A stretch of 64,000 bases of DNA from Gymnodinialimonas ulvae (GCF_037543845.1 NZ_JBBIFX010000001.1:620001-684000); one strand, 5' to 3'. Positions 9,342-17,293 are shown, counted from the first letter of the stretch. A program made the numbers and translations. Notes: generated from the letters alone by a model not told the origin.

Positions 9342-9345
9342 CCGA

Positions 9346-10287
9346 ATGGCCGGTCCCGCCCATGATGCCGATTGGATCGCACTCTACCTTGATGCGGCGG
9401 CGGCGGAGCAGGGCGCGGCGCAGAACACGTTGTTGGGCTATGGTCGCGACTTGAAGGATGCGATGGGATGGCTTGTGACGCGGGGCGGGTTTGCGGGTGC
9501 GGATCGCGCCGGTCTGGAAGCCTATATCGCGAGCCTTGAGGCCGACGGGCTGGCCCCGGCCACCCGCGCGCGGCGGTTATCCTCGTTGAAACAGCTTTAT
9601 CGCTTTGCGCATGAGGAGGGCTGGCGCGCGGACAATCCGACGCTGCAGATCAGCGGGCCTGCGCGGGTGCGCAAACTGCCCGGCACGCTGAGCCTGGAGC
9701 AGGTCGATGCGCTTCTGGCAGCCGCAGAGCGCCACGGCCGCACGGATCCCGAGCGGTTGCGCACCAAGTGTTTGATGCAGATCCTTTATGCCACGGGCCT
9801 GCGGGTCACGGAGCTTGTGTCGCTTCCGATCAATGCGCTGCGCGGGGATCCGGCGATGTTGCTGGTGAAGGGGAAGGGGGGCAAGGAACGGATGGTGCCG
9901 CTTAGCCCTCCGGCGCGGGCTGCGGCGGCGGCTTGGCTGGCGCATCGCGAGGCCGAGGATACGCAGGCGCACGCCGAGACGGGGGCAAAACCCAGCCCCT
10001 TTGCGTTCCCCTCACGCGGCAAGGCGGGGCACCTGACACGGGTGCGGTTCTTCACCTTGATCAAGGAGCTTGCGGCGGCGGCGGGCCTCGACCCGGCGGA
10101 GGTCACGCCCCATACGTTACGCCACGCATTCGCGACGCATCTGTTGCAGAACGGCGCAGATTTGCGGGCGATCCAGACGCTTCTGGGCCATGCGGATATC
10201 GCGACGACCGAGATCTATACCCATATCCTCGATGAACGGCTGAAGGCGCTGGTGCTTGAAAAGCATCCTCTGGCGCGCGACGGGTAG
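9346..10287 (+). CDS. xerD: Site-specific tyrosine recombinase XerD
   Basis: A 313-residue tyrosine recombinase with an N-terminal SAM-like core-binding domain (about residues 10-95) and a C-terminal catalytic domain. The catalytic set is complete: Arg153 (TGLRVTEL), His256 and Arg259 (HTLRHAFATH), His282 (LLGHADIATT) and the nucleophile Tyr291 (EIYTH). With XerC it resolves chromosome dimers at dif during division. Length and the aroK neighbourhood fit the housekeeping XerD rather than a mobile-element integrase. The start at 9346 lies 4 bases after the preceding stop. Confidence 0.92.
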   Translation: MAGPAHDADWIALYLDAAAAEQGAAQNTLLGYGRDLKDAMGWLVTRGGFAGADRAGLEAYIASLEADGLAPATRARRLSSLKQLYRFAHEEGWRADNPTLQISGPARVRKLPGTLSLEQVDALLAAAERHGRTDPERLRTKCLMQILYATGLRVTELVSLPINALRGDPAMLLVKGKGGKERMVPLSPPARAAAAAWLAHREAEDTQAHAETGAKPSPFAFPSRGKAGHLTRVRFFTLIKELAAAAGLDPAEVTPHTLRHAFATHLLQNGADLRAIQTLLGHADIATTEIYTHILDERLKALVLEKHPLARDG

Positions 10288-10387
10288 GCGGCAGCCGCCC
10301 TTCCTCCGGCCTGCGGCTGTCCTCGTGGAGGTGCTGTTTTTCGCGGGTTGACTTGAACGGCGCGGGCTGCGGCCCCATAACCCGGAA

Positions 10388-11716
10388 ATGGAAAATGAAC
10401 TTCCCCTTCCGGAGCCATCGGCGCTGGCCGACCCGACAAATTGGATCATCGCCGCGGTGATCGTGTTCCTTTTGATGTGCTCGGGCTTCTTCTCGGGCTC
10501 GGAGACGGCGTTGACGGCAGCCTCACGGGGCAAGCTGCGTTCGATTGCCGGGCGCGACAGCGGCCCTGCGAAGGGGGCGCAGCGGGCGTTGGATTTGAAA
10601 GAAGACAACGAGCGGCTGATCGGCGGCATCCTTCTGGGCAACAATCTGGTCAACATCCTGGCGACGGCTTTGGCGACGGCATTGTTCACCGCGATCCTCG
10701 GCGAGGGGGGCGTGGCGATTGCGACGCTGGTGATGACGGCGCTGGTCCTGATCTTTGCGGAGGTGCTGCCGAAGACCTACGCGATCAACAATCCCGAGAC
10801 ATCCGCCGCCCGGATCTCGCGGCCAATCGGGTTGATCATTGCGGTGATGGCGCCGGTTGTGGCCGTTGTGCGGGTCATCGTGCGCGGTGTCTTGCGGCTT
10901 TTCGGGACGCGGATCGAGGCGGGCGACAACATGTTGTCGGTCAAGGAAGAGATCATGGGCGCGTTGTCGATTGGCCATGAAGAGGGCTCGGTCGAGAAAG
11001 AGCAGCGCGACAGGCTTCTGGGCGCGCTCGACCTGCATGAGCGGACAGTGGAAGAGATCATGCTGCACCGCTCGGGTATCGAGATGATCGACGCCGATGC
11101 CATGCCCGAGGCGATCCTGACGCAATGCCTGCAAAGCCGACACACACGGTTGCCGGTGTTCAAGGACGAGCAGGAAAACATCGTGGGCGTGGTCCATGCG
11201 AAGGATCTCTTGCGGGGCATCGATAAACTGACGCGGGGCGAAAAGGCCAAGGGATTGGGGGCGTTCGACATCGCGGAGGTGATGATGAAGCCCTATTTCG
11301 TGCCCGAGACGACAACGCTGGATGATCAGATGCGGCAATTTTTGCGACGGCACACGCATTTTGCGCTGGTCGTCGATGAATATGGCGCGCTGGCGGGGTT
11401 GATCACGCTGGAGGACATTCTCGAAGAGATCGTCGGTGAGATCACCGATGAGTTCGACACGCCCGATGCGCCGGTCTTGAAGGCCGACAGTGCCGGCAAT
11501 TACACGATCGAGGGCGGCATGACGATCCGCGACCTGAACCGGGCCGCCGATTGGACGCTGCCCGATGACGAGGCCAACACGGTTGCGGGGCTGGTGATCC
11601 ATGAGGCGCAGACGATCCCGTCGCCGGGTCAGTGCTTTGCATTCCACGGATTCCGGTTCGAGGTTGCAGAGCGGCAGCAAAACCGTCTGACGAAGCTTAA
11701 GGTGCGGCGGTTGTGA
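10388..11716 (+). CDS. CNNM/CorC-type membrane protein (DUF21, CBS pair, CorC_HlyC)
   Basis: A 442-residue inner-membrane protein. DUF21/CNNM transmembrane region: residues about 20-190 (FLLMCSGFFSGSETALTAAS marks the first helix). A CBS-domain pair follows at about 210-340, with VVDEYGALAGLITLEDILEE between the second CBS and the C-terminal CorC_HlyC domain (about 355-440). Members are linked to magnesium/cobalt efflux or Mg homeostasis; the old name hemolysin is misleading. It is 100 bases downstream of xerD and followed by the structured non-coding stretch at 11717-11938. Confidence 0.92.
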   Translation: MENELPLPEPSALADPTNWIIAAVIVFLLMCSGFFSGSETALTAASRGKLRSIAGRDSGPAKGAQRALDLKEDNERLIGGILLGNNLVNILATALATALFTAILGEGGVAIATLVMTALVLIFAEVLPKTYAINNPETSAARISRPIGLIIAVMAPVVAVVRVIVRGVLRLFGTRIEAGDNMLSVKEEIMGALSIGHEEGSVEKEQRDRLLGALDLHERTVEEIMLHRSGIEMIDADAMPEAILTQCLQSRHTRLPVFKDEQENIVGVVHAKDLLRGIDKLTRGEKAKGLGAFDIAEVMMKPYFVPETTTLDDQMRQFLRRHTHFALVVDEYGALAGLITLEDILEEIVGEITDEFDTPDAPVLKADSAGNYTIEGGMTIRDLNRAADWTLPDDEANTVAGLVIHEAQTIPSPGQCFAFHGFRFEVAERQQNRLTKLKVRRL

Positions 11717-11720
11717 GGCC

Positions 11721-11738
11721 GGTTGCAAGGTTGCAACC
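11721..11738. repeat. 18-bp perfect palindrome, copy 1
   Basis: GGTTGCAAGGTTGCAACC is an 8-bp inverted repeat around GG, four bases after the stop codon of the CNNM gene. The same 18 bases occur at 61924-61941, also just after a stop codon. The following 20 or so bases are about two-thirds identical between copies, and both AT-rich tails end in TTCTTAAC. It could be an operator, a terminator-associated element or a chromosome-organisation site. Confidence 0.8.
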
Positions 11739-11760
11739 TTAGGTTAAGGTGTTGAAAACT

Positions 11761-11784
11761 TGAGAAGAAGGATTTCTTCTTAAC
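11761..11784. terminator. AT-rich hairpin after palindrome copy 1
   Basis: AGAAGAA (11763-11769) pairs with TTCTTCT (11774-11780) around GGAT, extended by a G-T and a T-A pair, then TAAC. It is probably part of the end signal of the CNNM gene, but there is no long T tract. Confidence 0.45.
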
Positions 11785-11841
11785 GTTTCAGGAACCATGT
11801 TCTCGCGACGCATCGCGCGGTTTCCCCGATCGCGCACTTTG

Positions 11842-11924
11842 GGCCACCAAACGCAGCGCCCAACCTGCTCCGCGTGGGTGGAGAGCAGGTTGGGCACGAC
11901 AGCCCGTTTGGTGTATTGGTGGCC
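11842..11924. repeat. Nested inverted repeat with alternative pairings
   Basis: The core is a perfect 13-bp stem (GCCCAACCTGCTC 11858-11870, GAGCAGGTTGGGC 11883-11895) with a 12-nt loop. Outside it, CACCAAACG (11845-11853) pairs perfectly with CGTTTGGTG (11905-11913), while the overlapping GGCCACCAA (11842-11850) pairs perfectly with TTGGTGGCC (11916-11924). The two outer stems exclude each other. The element lies between two convergent genes, 14 bases past the stop of the minus-strand gene. Bidirectional terminator, REP-like element or structured RNA are all possible. Confidence 0.75.
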
Positions 11925-11938
11925 GCGCTTTGCGGCGT

Positions 11939-12400
11939 TTACGCAACCTGACAGGCTGCCTGCGCATCAAGGTTCTTCTCAGCGAAGCGCTTTGGCAAGG
12001 CGCGGCGCAGGATATCCGCGGAAATCGGAAGCTCTTCTTGTGCCGCCGCATTGAGGTCACGGTTGCCCTTGGTGCACGTTTGCGGCTGCATGAACGCGCC
12101 GGCCTCTGGTGCCGAGACCGTGCGTTCCGCGACCGGCTCTGCGACATCCGGCTTGCCAAAAGCTTCCATGATCAGAGGTTTCGCCAAGGCGTCCGGCGAT
12201 TTGCGCGCCGGCCTCGGTATGGCGTGGCGTTCGATTTCCGCGCGGTCCCTCACACGACAGTTTTGAAACCTCGTGAGCTGCGCGTCCTCCTCCACCTCGG
12301 TGATGTCCACGATGGTGTCGAAGCGGGTGTATCTCTTCTCTTCGATCACATCGAGAGACGGTTTGTTCGGCGAACCGAGCGATTTCAGAAGTCCAAGCAT
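11939..12400 (-). CDS. Hypothetical protein, no recognised family
   Basis: A possible 153-residue soluble protein (MLGLLKSLGSPNKP at the start, PISADILRRALPKRFAEKN near the end). It is charged, has a Pro/Ala-rich middle, no signal peptide and no membrane segment. The ATG at 12398-12400 is preceded by GGGGATAGG. The opposite strand is open over the same stretch, so coding on this strand is favoured by amino-acid makeup and the start signal, not proven. It ends beside the nested inverted repeat. No function is assigned. Confidence 0.5.
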   Translation of the reverse strand: MLGLLKSLGSPNKPSLDVIEEKRYTRFDTIVDITEVEEDAQLTRFQNCRVRDRAEIERHAIPRPARKSPDALAKPLIMEAFGKPDVAEPVAERTVSAPEAGAFMQPQTCTKGNRDLNAAAQEELPISADILRRALPKRFAEKNLDAQAACQVA

Positions 12401-12595
12401 TAACCTATCCCCAAGCTAACTGACCTGAACATCGGCCGCGAACTTGCTCGGAGGATGGAGAAAGTTTGTCTTTAATTTGACCGAATTTTCGACGGACCGA
12501 CCTGTGCGATCGACGCCGTGCAGGCAGTGTCGCTTGTTGGTGTTCGGGCGGCAGGCCGTGCCTTGGAAAATCGGTCTGGCTTGGGGCGGTGTGGG

Positions 12596-13114
12596 TCAAT
12601 CCGTACCGCGATAGGGCTCCACATATTGCAGGGCCATGTCCCAGGGGAAGAAGATCCAGGTGTCCTGACTCACGCCGGTGATGAAGGTGTCAACCATCGG
12701 CTCGCCCTTGGGCTTGGCATAGACGGTCGCGAAATGCGCCTTGGGATAGAGCGCGCGCACCAGCTCCAGGGTCTTGCCGCTGTCGACGAGGTCATCGACG
12801 ATCAGAATCCCCTCACCATCGCCCATCAACTCGGCATCGGGGGATTTCAGGACCTCGGCCTCGCGCTGCTGATCGGCTTTGCCGCCCCCGGCGTGGTAGG
12901 ATTTCACCGCGATCGTGTCGACCGTGCGGATGTCCAACTCGCGGCTGACGATCATCGCGGGCGCCATGCCGCCGCGTGTGATCGCGACCACGGCGCGCCA
13001 CGCGCCATCGTCGGGGCCGTGGCCGTCGAGCCGCCACGCCAAAGCGCGCGCATCACGGTGGATCTGATCCCAGCTGACGTGGAAGCCTTTTTCGTGGGGG
13101 AGCGGTGTGATCAT
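12596..13114 (-). CDS. gpt: Xanthine-guanine phosphoribosyltransferase
   Basis: A 172-residue PRTase close to E. coli Gpt along its length. The PRPP-binding loop is ILIVDDLVDSGKTLELV (about residues 105-121), with the usual early VAITRGGMAPAMIVSREL and the C-terminal QDTWIFFPWDM. It converts xanthine, guanine and, less well, hypoxanthine to nucleotides in purine salvage. Its start overlaps the stop of the LysE-type exporter gene by four bases, so the two are translated from one message. Confidence 0.93.
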   Translation of the reverse strand: MITPLPHEKGFHVSWDQIHRDARALAWRLDGHGPDDGAWRAVVAITRGGMAPAMIVSRELDIRTVDTIAVKSYHAGGGKADQQREAEVLKSPDAELMGDGEGILIVDDLVDSGKTLELVRALYPKAHFATVYAKPKGEPMVDTFITGVSQDTWIFFPWDMALQYVEPYRGTD

Positions 13115-13731
13115 GGTGAGCCTCGTTCAAGGAGCAATCGCAGGCCAAGCGCGCCGAGGACGCTCGCCGCAATGCGATCAAAGATGGATTTGGCGCCGAG
13201 ATACCGCGCCCGCACCGCCGCCGTCGAGAGGGCAATGGCCAGAAGCGGCTGAACACTCAGTTCAACCGCAAGGTGGTTAAGGAATATCAGGGCCTTATCC
13301 GCCGTTGTTAAACCTTCGGGGAAGATCACAACAATCACCGCAGCGGCGAAGAGCACGGATTTCGGATTTGCGAGATTGACCAGCAGGCCCTGCCGGAAGG
13401 CGTGGCCCCGGTTGGCGTCAGGCGCACAGCCCGCGGGTGCACAGGCATGGCGCCAGGTTTGCACCGCGATCCAGATGAGGTAGGCGGCGCCGCCGAGTTT
13501 CACCGCCGTGTAGGCCCATGGGAAAAGGGCAAAGAGTGCATCGAGGCCGAGGAGGGCTGCCAGCGTCCAGAGGGATGCCATGAGCCCAAGGCCTGCCGCC
13601 GCTGCGAGGCCTGCCCGGCGGCCTTGGGCCATCGAGGTGCGGATCAGGAACAAAAGTGAGGGACCGGGCGATGCGATGGCCGCGAGCAGGGTCGCGTTGA
13701 AGGCCAGGACATGCACCCAGTTGATCGTCAT
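13111..13731 (-). CDS. LysE/RhtB-family amino acid exporter
   Basis: A 206-residue inner-membrane protein with about six hydrophobic segments and the family's N-terminal signature (LLAAIASPGPSLLFLIRTSM, residues 15-34). NLANPKSVLFAAAVIVVIF near residues 118-136 is the second conserved block. The family exports amino acids or their derivatives. The substrate is unknown. It sits between fabI upstream and gpt downstream, with four-base overlaps on both sides, which suggests one transcript but no obvious shared pathway. Confidence 0.87.
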   Translation of the reverse strand: MTINWVHVLAFNATLLAAIASPGPSLLFLIRTSMAQGRRAGLAAAAGLGLMASLWTLAALLGLDALFALFPWAYTAVKLGGAAYLIWIAVQTWRHACAPAGCAPDANRGHAFRQGLLVNLANPKSVLFAAAVIVVIFPEGLTTADKALIFLNHLAVELSVQPLLAIALSTAAVRARYLGAKSIFDRIAASVLGALGLRLLLERGSP

Positions 13732-14540
13732 TCGCCCTTTTTCTCAAGCGTCATGTCGGGGGCTTCGGGGTTCTTCATGCCAATGACGTTGTACCCGGCA
13801 TCGACGTGGTGCACCTCTCCGGTGACGCCAGAGCCCAGATCGGAGAGCAGGTAGAGCGCAGATTTTCCGACCTCGTCCTGGGTGACGGTGCGGCGCAGGG
13901 GGGCGTTGTTTTCGTTCCACTTCAGGATGTAGCGGAAATCGCCGATGCCTGAGGCCGCGAGCGTCTTGATGGTGCCCGCAGAGATCGCGTTGACGCGGAT
14001 ATTGTCGCGCCCGAGGTCTTCGGCCAGGTACATGACGGAGGCCTCAAGCGCGGCCTTGGCGACGCCCATGACATTATAATGCGGCATCACGCGTTCCGCG
14101 CCGGAATAGGTGAGCGTCAAGAGCGAGCCGCCGTTGGGCATCATCTTTTCGGCGCGTTGGCAGACGGCGGTGAAGGAATAGACCGAGATGTCCATCGTCA
14201 TGGCGAAATTCGCCGAAGAGGTCTCCACATAGCGTCCGCGTAGTTCGTTTTTATCAGAAAAACCAATGGCATGGACGACGAAGTCCAGGCTGCCCCACGC
14301 GTCTTTAAGCCGCTCGAAAAGCGCATCGAGCGAGGCGGGATCGCCGACATCGCAGGGAACAACCAGCGAAGAGCCCACCTGTTCGGCGAGCGGACCCACC
14401 CGTTTCAGGAGCGCGTCGCCTTGGTAGGAAAACGCCAGATCCGCGCCCTCGGCGGCGAGTGCCTTGGCGATCCCCCAAGCGATGGATTTATCGTTGGCGA
14501 GGCCCATGATCAGCCCGCGCTTGCCATCCATCATGCCCAT
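13728..14540 (-). CDS. fabI: Enoyl-[acyl-carrier-protein] reductase (NADH)
   Basis: A 270-residue short-chain dehydrogenase-type enzyme that reduces trans-2-enoyl-ACP in the last step of each fatty-acid elongation round. It has the FabI N-terminal pattern KRGLIMGLANDKSIAWGIAK, the SYQG cofactor segment, HAIGFSDKNEL, and the Y-x(6)-K catalytic pair in YNVMGVAKAALE. The C-terminus keeps EVHHVDAGYNVIGM. The ATG at 14540 is used; an in-frame ATG lies three codons on. Overlaps the exporter gene by four bases. Confidence 0.95.
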   Translation of the reverse strand: MGMMDGKRGLIMGLANDKSIAWGIAKALAAEGADLAFSYQGDALLKRVGPLAEQVGSSLVVPCDVGDPASLDALFERLKDAWGSLDFVVHAIGFSDKNELRGRYVETSSANFAMTMDISVYSFTAVCQRAEKMMPNGGSLLTLTYSGAERVMPHYNVMGVAKAALEASVMYLAEDLGRDNIRVNAISAGTIKTLAASGIGDFRYILKWNENNAPLRRTVTQDEVGKSALYLLSDLGSGVTGEVHHVDAGYNVIGMKNPEAPDMTLEKKGE

Positions 14541-14672
14541 TGGTGCTGTCCCTGTCCCTTGACTTCTTCTGGCCTGTCGTAGGCGATTGGCCGCAGGGCT
14601 TCAAGATGGCCTGCCCCTTGCCGGGCCGGGGGGGTGGGGATAGCTGACAGTGCAGGTTACAACACGGGGGGG

Positions 14673-15299
14673 ATGGCTATGGCTGTTCGGGACGGCATTT
14701 TCGCAGGCGACGATCCGTTCGCGTTGGCGCGTGATTGGCTGGCGGAGGCCGAAGCGACAGAGGTGAACGATCCCAATGGTATTGCCTTGTCGACGGTGGA
14801 TGGCGCAGGCCTGCCGAATGCGCGCATGGTGCTGTTGAAGGAGATCGAGGTGCACGGCGGCGGTCGGGGCGGCTTCGTATTCTACACGAATTACGACTCC
14901 GCCAAGGGGCAAGAGATCGCGCAGGCCGGCAAGGCCGCGTTCGTGATGCATTGGAAGTCGCTGCGGCGGCAGGTGCGGGTGCGGGGTTTGACCGAGCGGG
15001 AGGATGGCGCGCAGGCGGATGCTTATTTCGCGTCGCGATCCCTCAAGAGCCGGTTGGGCGCCTGGGCCTCGCGGCAGTCGCAGCCGCTGGCCAATCGGGC
15101 GGCGTTGATGGCGGATGTGGCGCGGGTCACGGCGCAGCACGGCACGGATCCGGCGCGGCCGCCGTTTTGGGGCGGAATTCGGATCATTCCTCTGGAAATC
15201 GAGTTCTGGGCCGATGGTGCCTTTCGGTTGCATGACCGGTTCCGATGGACCCGCAACGATCCGAATGCGGATTGGGAAGTGACCCGTCTGAACCCCTGA
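14673..15299 (+). CDS. pdxH: Pyridoxine/pyridoxamine 5'-phosphate oxidase
   Basis: A 208-residue FMN-dependent oxidase of the vitamin B6 salvage and final synthesis step, making pyridoxal 5'-phosphate. Recognisable blocks: NARMVLLKEI (FMN site), GFVFYTNYDSAKGQEI, SLRRQVRVRG, and the C-terminal HDRFRWTRND with the conserved R-x-R near the end. The start at 14673 follows a run of G; the ATG two codons later is equally possible. It is divergent from fabI across about 130 bases. Confidence 0.95.
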   Translation: MAMAVRDGIFAGDDPFALARDWLAEAEATEVNDPNGIALSTVDGAGLPNARMVLLKEIEVHGGGRGGFVFYTNYDSAKGQEIAQAGKAAFVMHWKSLRRQVRVRGLTEREDGAQADAYFASRSLKSRLGAWASRQSQPLANRAALMADVARVTAQHGTDPARPPFWGGIRIIPLEIEFWADGAFRLHDRFRWTRNDPNADWEVTRLNP

Positions 15300-15303
15300 G
15301 TCG

Positions 15304-15336
15304 CGTTAACGTTTTGGCGTTGTTGACGTTAACGTT
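15304..15336. repeat. Paired CGTTAACGTT repeats upstream of the cold-shock gene
   Basis: CGTTAACGTT occurs at 15304-15313 and 15327-15336, 23 bp apart. Each contains the palindrome CGTTAACG. It sits just after pdxH and about 130 bases before the cold-shock start. A binding site or transcription end signal is possible. The TTAA spacing (19 bases) does not fit a full CtrA box. Confidence 0.4.
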
Positions 15337-15467
15337 ACCTCGCTATGGGTGTGACCTATTTACAATTTCGTGCTACGTGAAAATGTAATACTTTGTAACG
15401 CAGGTGTTTTTTAAGCTTGTTTCTGCGCGCGGCATCGTCACGATGGGCCGTGAGTAGGGAGCTTGTT

Positions 15468-15986
15468 ATGCAAGTAGCGGACGGGACACCGCAAGCGGAC
15501 GCGGTTGTCGGCCATGTGAAGTGGTTTGATGCCAATAAAGGATTCGGATTCGTGCTCGCCGATGATGGTGGGCCGGACATCCTTTTGCATGCGAACGTGT
15601 TGCGCAATTTCGGACGTGGTTCGGTGTCGGAAGGCGCGCGTGTCATGCTGCGCACGCAAGAGACCGGGCGCGGATTGCAGGCCACCGAAGTGATCTCGAT
15701 CGAAGCTCTGCCCGAGGCGGAGCCAGACGAAGAAGGCGCCGGTATTGATCTTCCAGATGTGACCGACGTGCCCCTTGTTCCGGCGCGCGTGAAGTGGTTT
15801 GACAAGGGCAAGGGCTTCGGTTTCGCCAATGCCTTCGGCAATGCGGACGATATCTTCGTGCATGTCGAGGTGCTGCGCCGGTTCGGGTTCTCCGAGCTGC
15901 AGCCGGGCGAAGCGGTGTCCTTGAAGATTGTGGATGGTCCCCGCGGGAAACTTGCGGCGGAAATCCGAACCTGGGATCACACCTGA
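15468..15986 (+). CDS. Protein with two cold-shock domains
   Basis: A 172-residue nucleic-acid-binding protein. The first cold-shock domain covers about residues 10-75 (GHVKWFDANKGFGFVLADDG, DILLHANVL) and the second about 105-170 (ARVKWFDKGKGFGFANAFG, DDIFVHVEVL), joined by an acidic linker (PEAEPDEEGAGIDLPD). RNP1- and RNP2-like aromatic motifs are intact in both. Such proteins bind single-stranded RNA and often relieve structure or antiterminate. The start at 15468 has GGGAG about 7 bases before it. The 168-base upstream gap is AT-richer than its surroundings. Confidence 0.92.
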   Translation: MQVADGTPQADAVVGHVKWFDANKGFGFVLADDGGPDILLHANVLRNFGRGSVSEGARVMLRTQETGRGLQATEVISIEALPEAEPDEEGAGIDLPDVTDVPLVPARVKWFDKGKGFGFANAFGNADDIFVHVEVLRRFGFSELQPGEAVSLKIVDGPRGKLAAEIRTWDHT

Positions 15987-16053
15987 GGGCAGGCCTTTGC
16001 GCGGGCGGTTGCCCGGATCGCCCCGAGATGGGGCGCGCGCGGAAAGGCTGGCC

Positions 16054-16533
16054 ATGAAATTCATCACTATCCTGTTCGGAGTGCTTCTTGCGTTTGGCAC
16101 GCTCTCGCCTGCTCAGGCGGCGTGCAATGACAGCCGCGTGGAGTTGCGCGGCGAGTGGGGCACGGCGCGAATCCGCGTGGCGCTGGCCGATACACCGCAG
16201 GAGCGCGCACAGGGTCTGATGCATGTCGAGGAGATGCCGCGGTTGAGCGGGATGCTGTTTGTCTACGAGCGGCCTCAACCGGTGCGCTTTTGGATGGAGA
16301 ACACGCTGATCCCGTTGGACATGATTTTTGCCGGGCCAGATGGCGTGGTGCGTCACGTCCACGAGAACGCGATCCCGCTCGACCGCACGGGCATCCCCGG
16401 CGGCAGCGATGACATCCAGTACGTCCTGGAAGTGAATGGCGGTGTGGCGGGGGATTTCGGCATCGCCGAGGGCACGCAGATGCGCCACCCGTCCATCAAC
16501 CAAAACCGGGCGGCCTGGCCCTGCGACGAGTAG
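16054..16533 (+). CDS. Exported DUF192 protein
   Basis: A 159-residue protein with a signal peptide (KFITILFGVLLAFGTLSPAQ, cleavage near AQAA) and a full DUF192 domain: RIRVALADTPQERAQGLM, LSGMLFVYERPQPVRFWMEN, LIPLDMIFAGPDG, and GGVAGDFGIAEG. The domain is a small beta fold of unknown biochemical role found widely in bacteria and archaea. The start at 16054 is preceded by GGAAAGG. It lies between the cold-shock gene and tRNA-Pro. Confidence 0.88.
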   Translation: MKFITILFGVLLAFGTLSPAQAACNDSRVELRGEWGTARIRVALADTPQERAQGLMHVEEMPRLSGMLFVYERPQPVRFWMENTLIPLDMIFAGPDGVVRHVHENAIPLDRTGIPGGSDDIQYVLEVNGGVAGDFGIAEGTQMRHPSINQNRAAWPCDE

Positions 16534-16645
16534 GGATTGCCGCGGTTGGTTCGGCCACGCGTCGCGGTGCGCGTTTCGACGCGCGTGAAGGCTTGCATGA
16601 GGACTTGCGCAGAGCCCCGTTTGCCCGATAAGACGCCGCCACGGT

Positions 16646-16722
16646 CGGGGCGTGGCGCAGTCTGGTAGCGCACCTGTTTTGGGTACAGGGGGTCGTGAGT
16701 TCGAATCTCGCCGCCCCGACCA
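16646..16722 (+). tRNA. tRNA-Pro (UGG)
   Basis: A full cloverleaf: acceptor arms CGGGGCG (16646-16652) and CGCCCCG (16712-16718), a D-arm GCGCAGTCTGGTAGCGC, an anticodon stem-loop CCTGT-TTTGGGT-ACAGG that gives anticodon TGG, and a T-arm with GTTCGAATC. The 3' CCA (16720-16722) is encoded. No integrase or attachment duplicate is next to it. Confidence 0.96.
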
Positions 16723-17293
16723 TTCCTCTAAATGTAGTGGCAAACGTTAACACTGGCGCAGGATGTTGCGATCGGTGGCGCTTTCTGTGGCGAAAAGACG
16801 ACATGTTGTAGGGGCTGATCCGACCTGTGAGAAAATTTTTTGCCGTGCGCCGGGTTAATTTTCCTTCATGCGATACATGCGGAAAATCGCCTATCTAGGC
16901 CGTAAATAAAGAAAACATCTACATCTTGAAATTGTTAACATCGACAGGGGAATCGGGGCCGATCTGACGCCTGTCAAAATGCAAGGGATTTTTGGCGAAA
17001 AACCGTTCAAAAACCCGTTGACCAGATAGGGTCGGACACGTCAGGTTGTGTGGGCCGGGTCAAGCGCCACCACATATAGCGCACCCCGGCAGGGGCAGAG
17101 GGTTACTTCCTCAGCAACACAATCAAAGCGCGGTCGAGCAGCGGATGCAACGTCATTCGATGGACGGCTTTGTGCGGGCAACCGGCAGCGGTGGCCCATT
17201 TGAGCGAACGGTCAGAGGGCAGACGTCCCTGGCAGGCCGGACATATTTTGAACAGGGGGTCCGGACCGGGACCCGGGCGACGATGAGGCAACC
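16723..17293. other. 571-base non-coding stretch upstream of nrdJ
   Basis: No convincing gene. AT-rich parts at about 16830-16940 probably hold the promoter. GACAGG (16943-16948) and CCTGTC (16970-16975) enclose a smaller ATCG/CGAT hairpin. CCCCGGCAGGGG lies at about 17084-17095, and a GGTCCGGACC palindrome lies close to the nrdJ start. CACATATAG near 17070 faintly resembles an NrdR box, without the usual second box. A 62-codon TTG-started minus-strand frame (17103-17291) has a CPAC pair but no other support. No cobalamin riboswitch core was found. Confidence 0.5.

Noticed and set aside
9346..10287. XerD as a phage or island integrase
   Set aside because: Length, catalytic motifs and the aroK neighbourhood fit housekeeping XerD; no att repeats or mobile genes are nearby.
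10348..10387. Leaderless promoter (TTGAAC, 17 bp, CATAAC) directly before the CNNM gene start
   Set aside because: Spacing fits a promoter that would start at the ATG, but the -10 match is weak and co-transcription with xerD is as likely.
16646..16722. tRNA-Pro as an integration site
   Set aside because: No integrase, no duplicated tRNA 3' end, and housekeeping genes on both sides.
16723..17293. Cobalamin riboswitch upstream of B12-dependent nrdJ
   Set aside because: Expected by function, but no B12-box-like core or matching conserved stems could be found on either strand.
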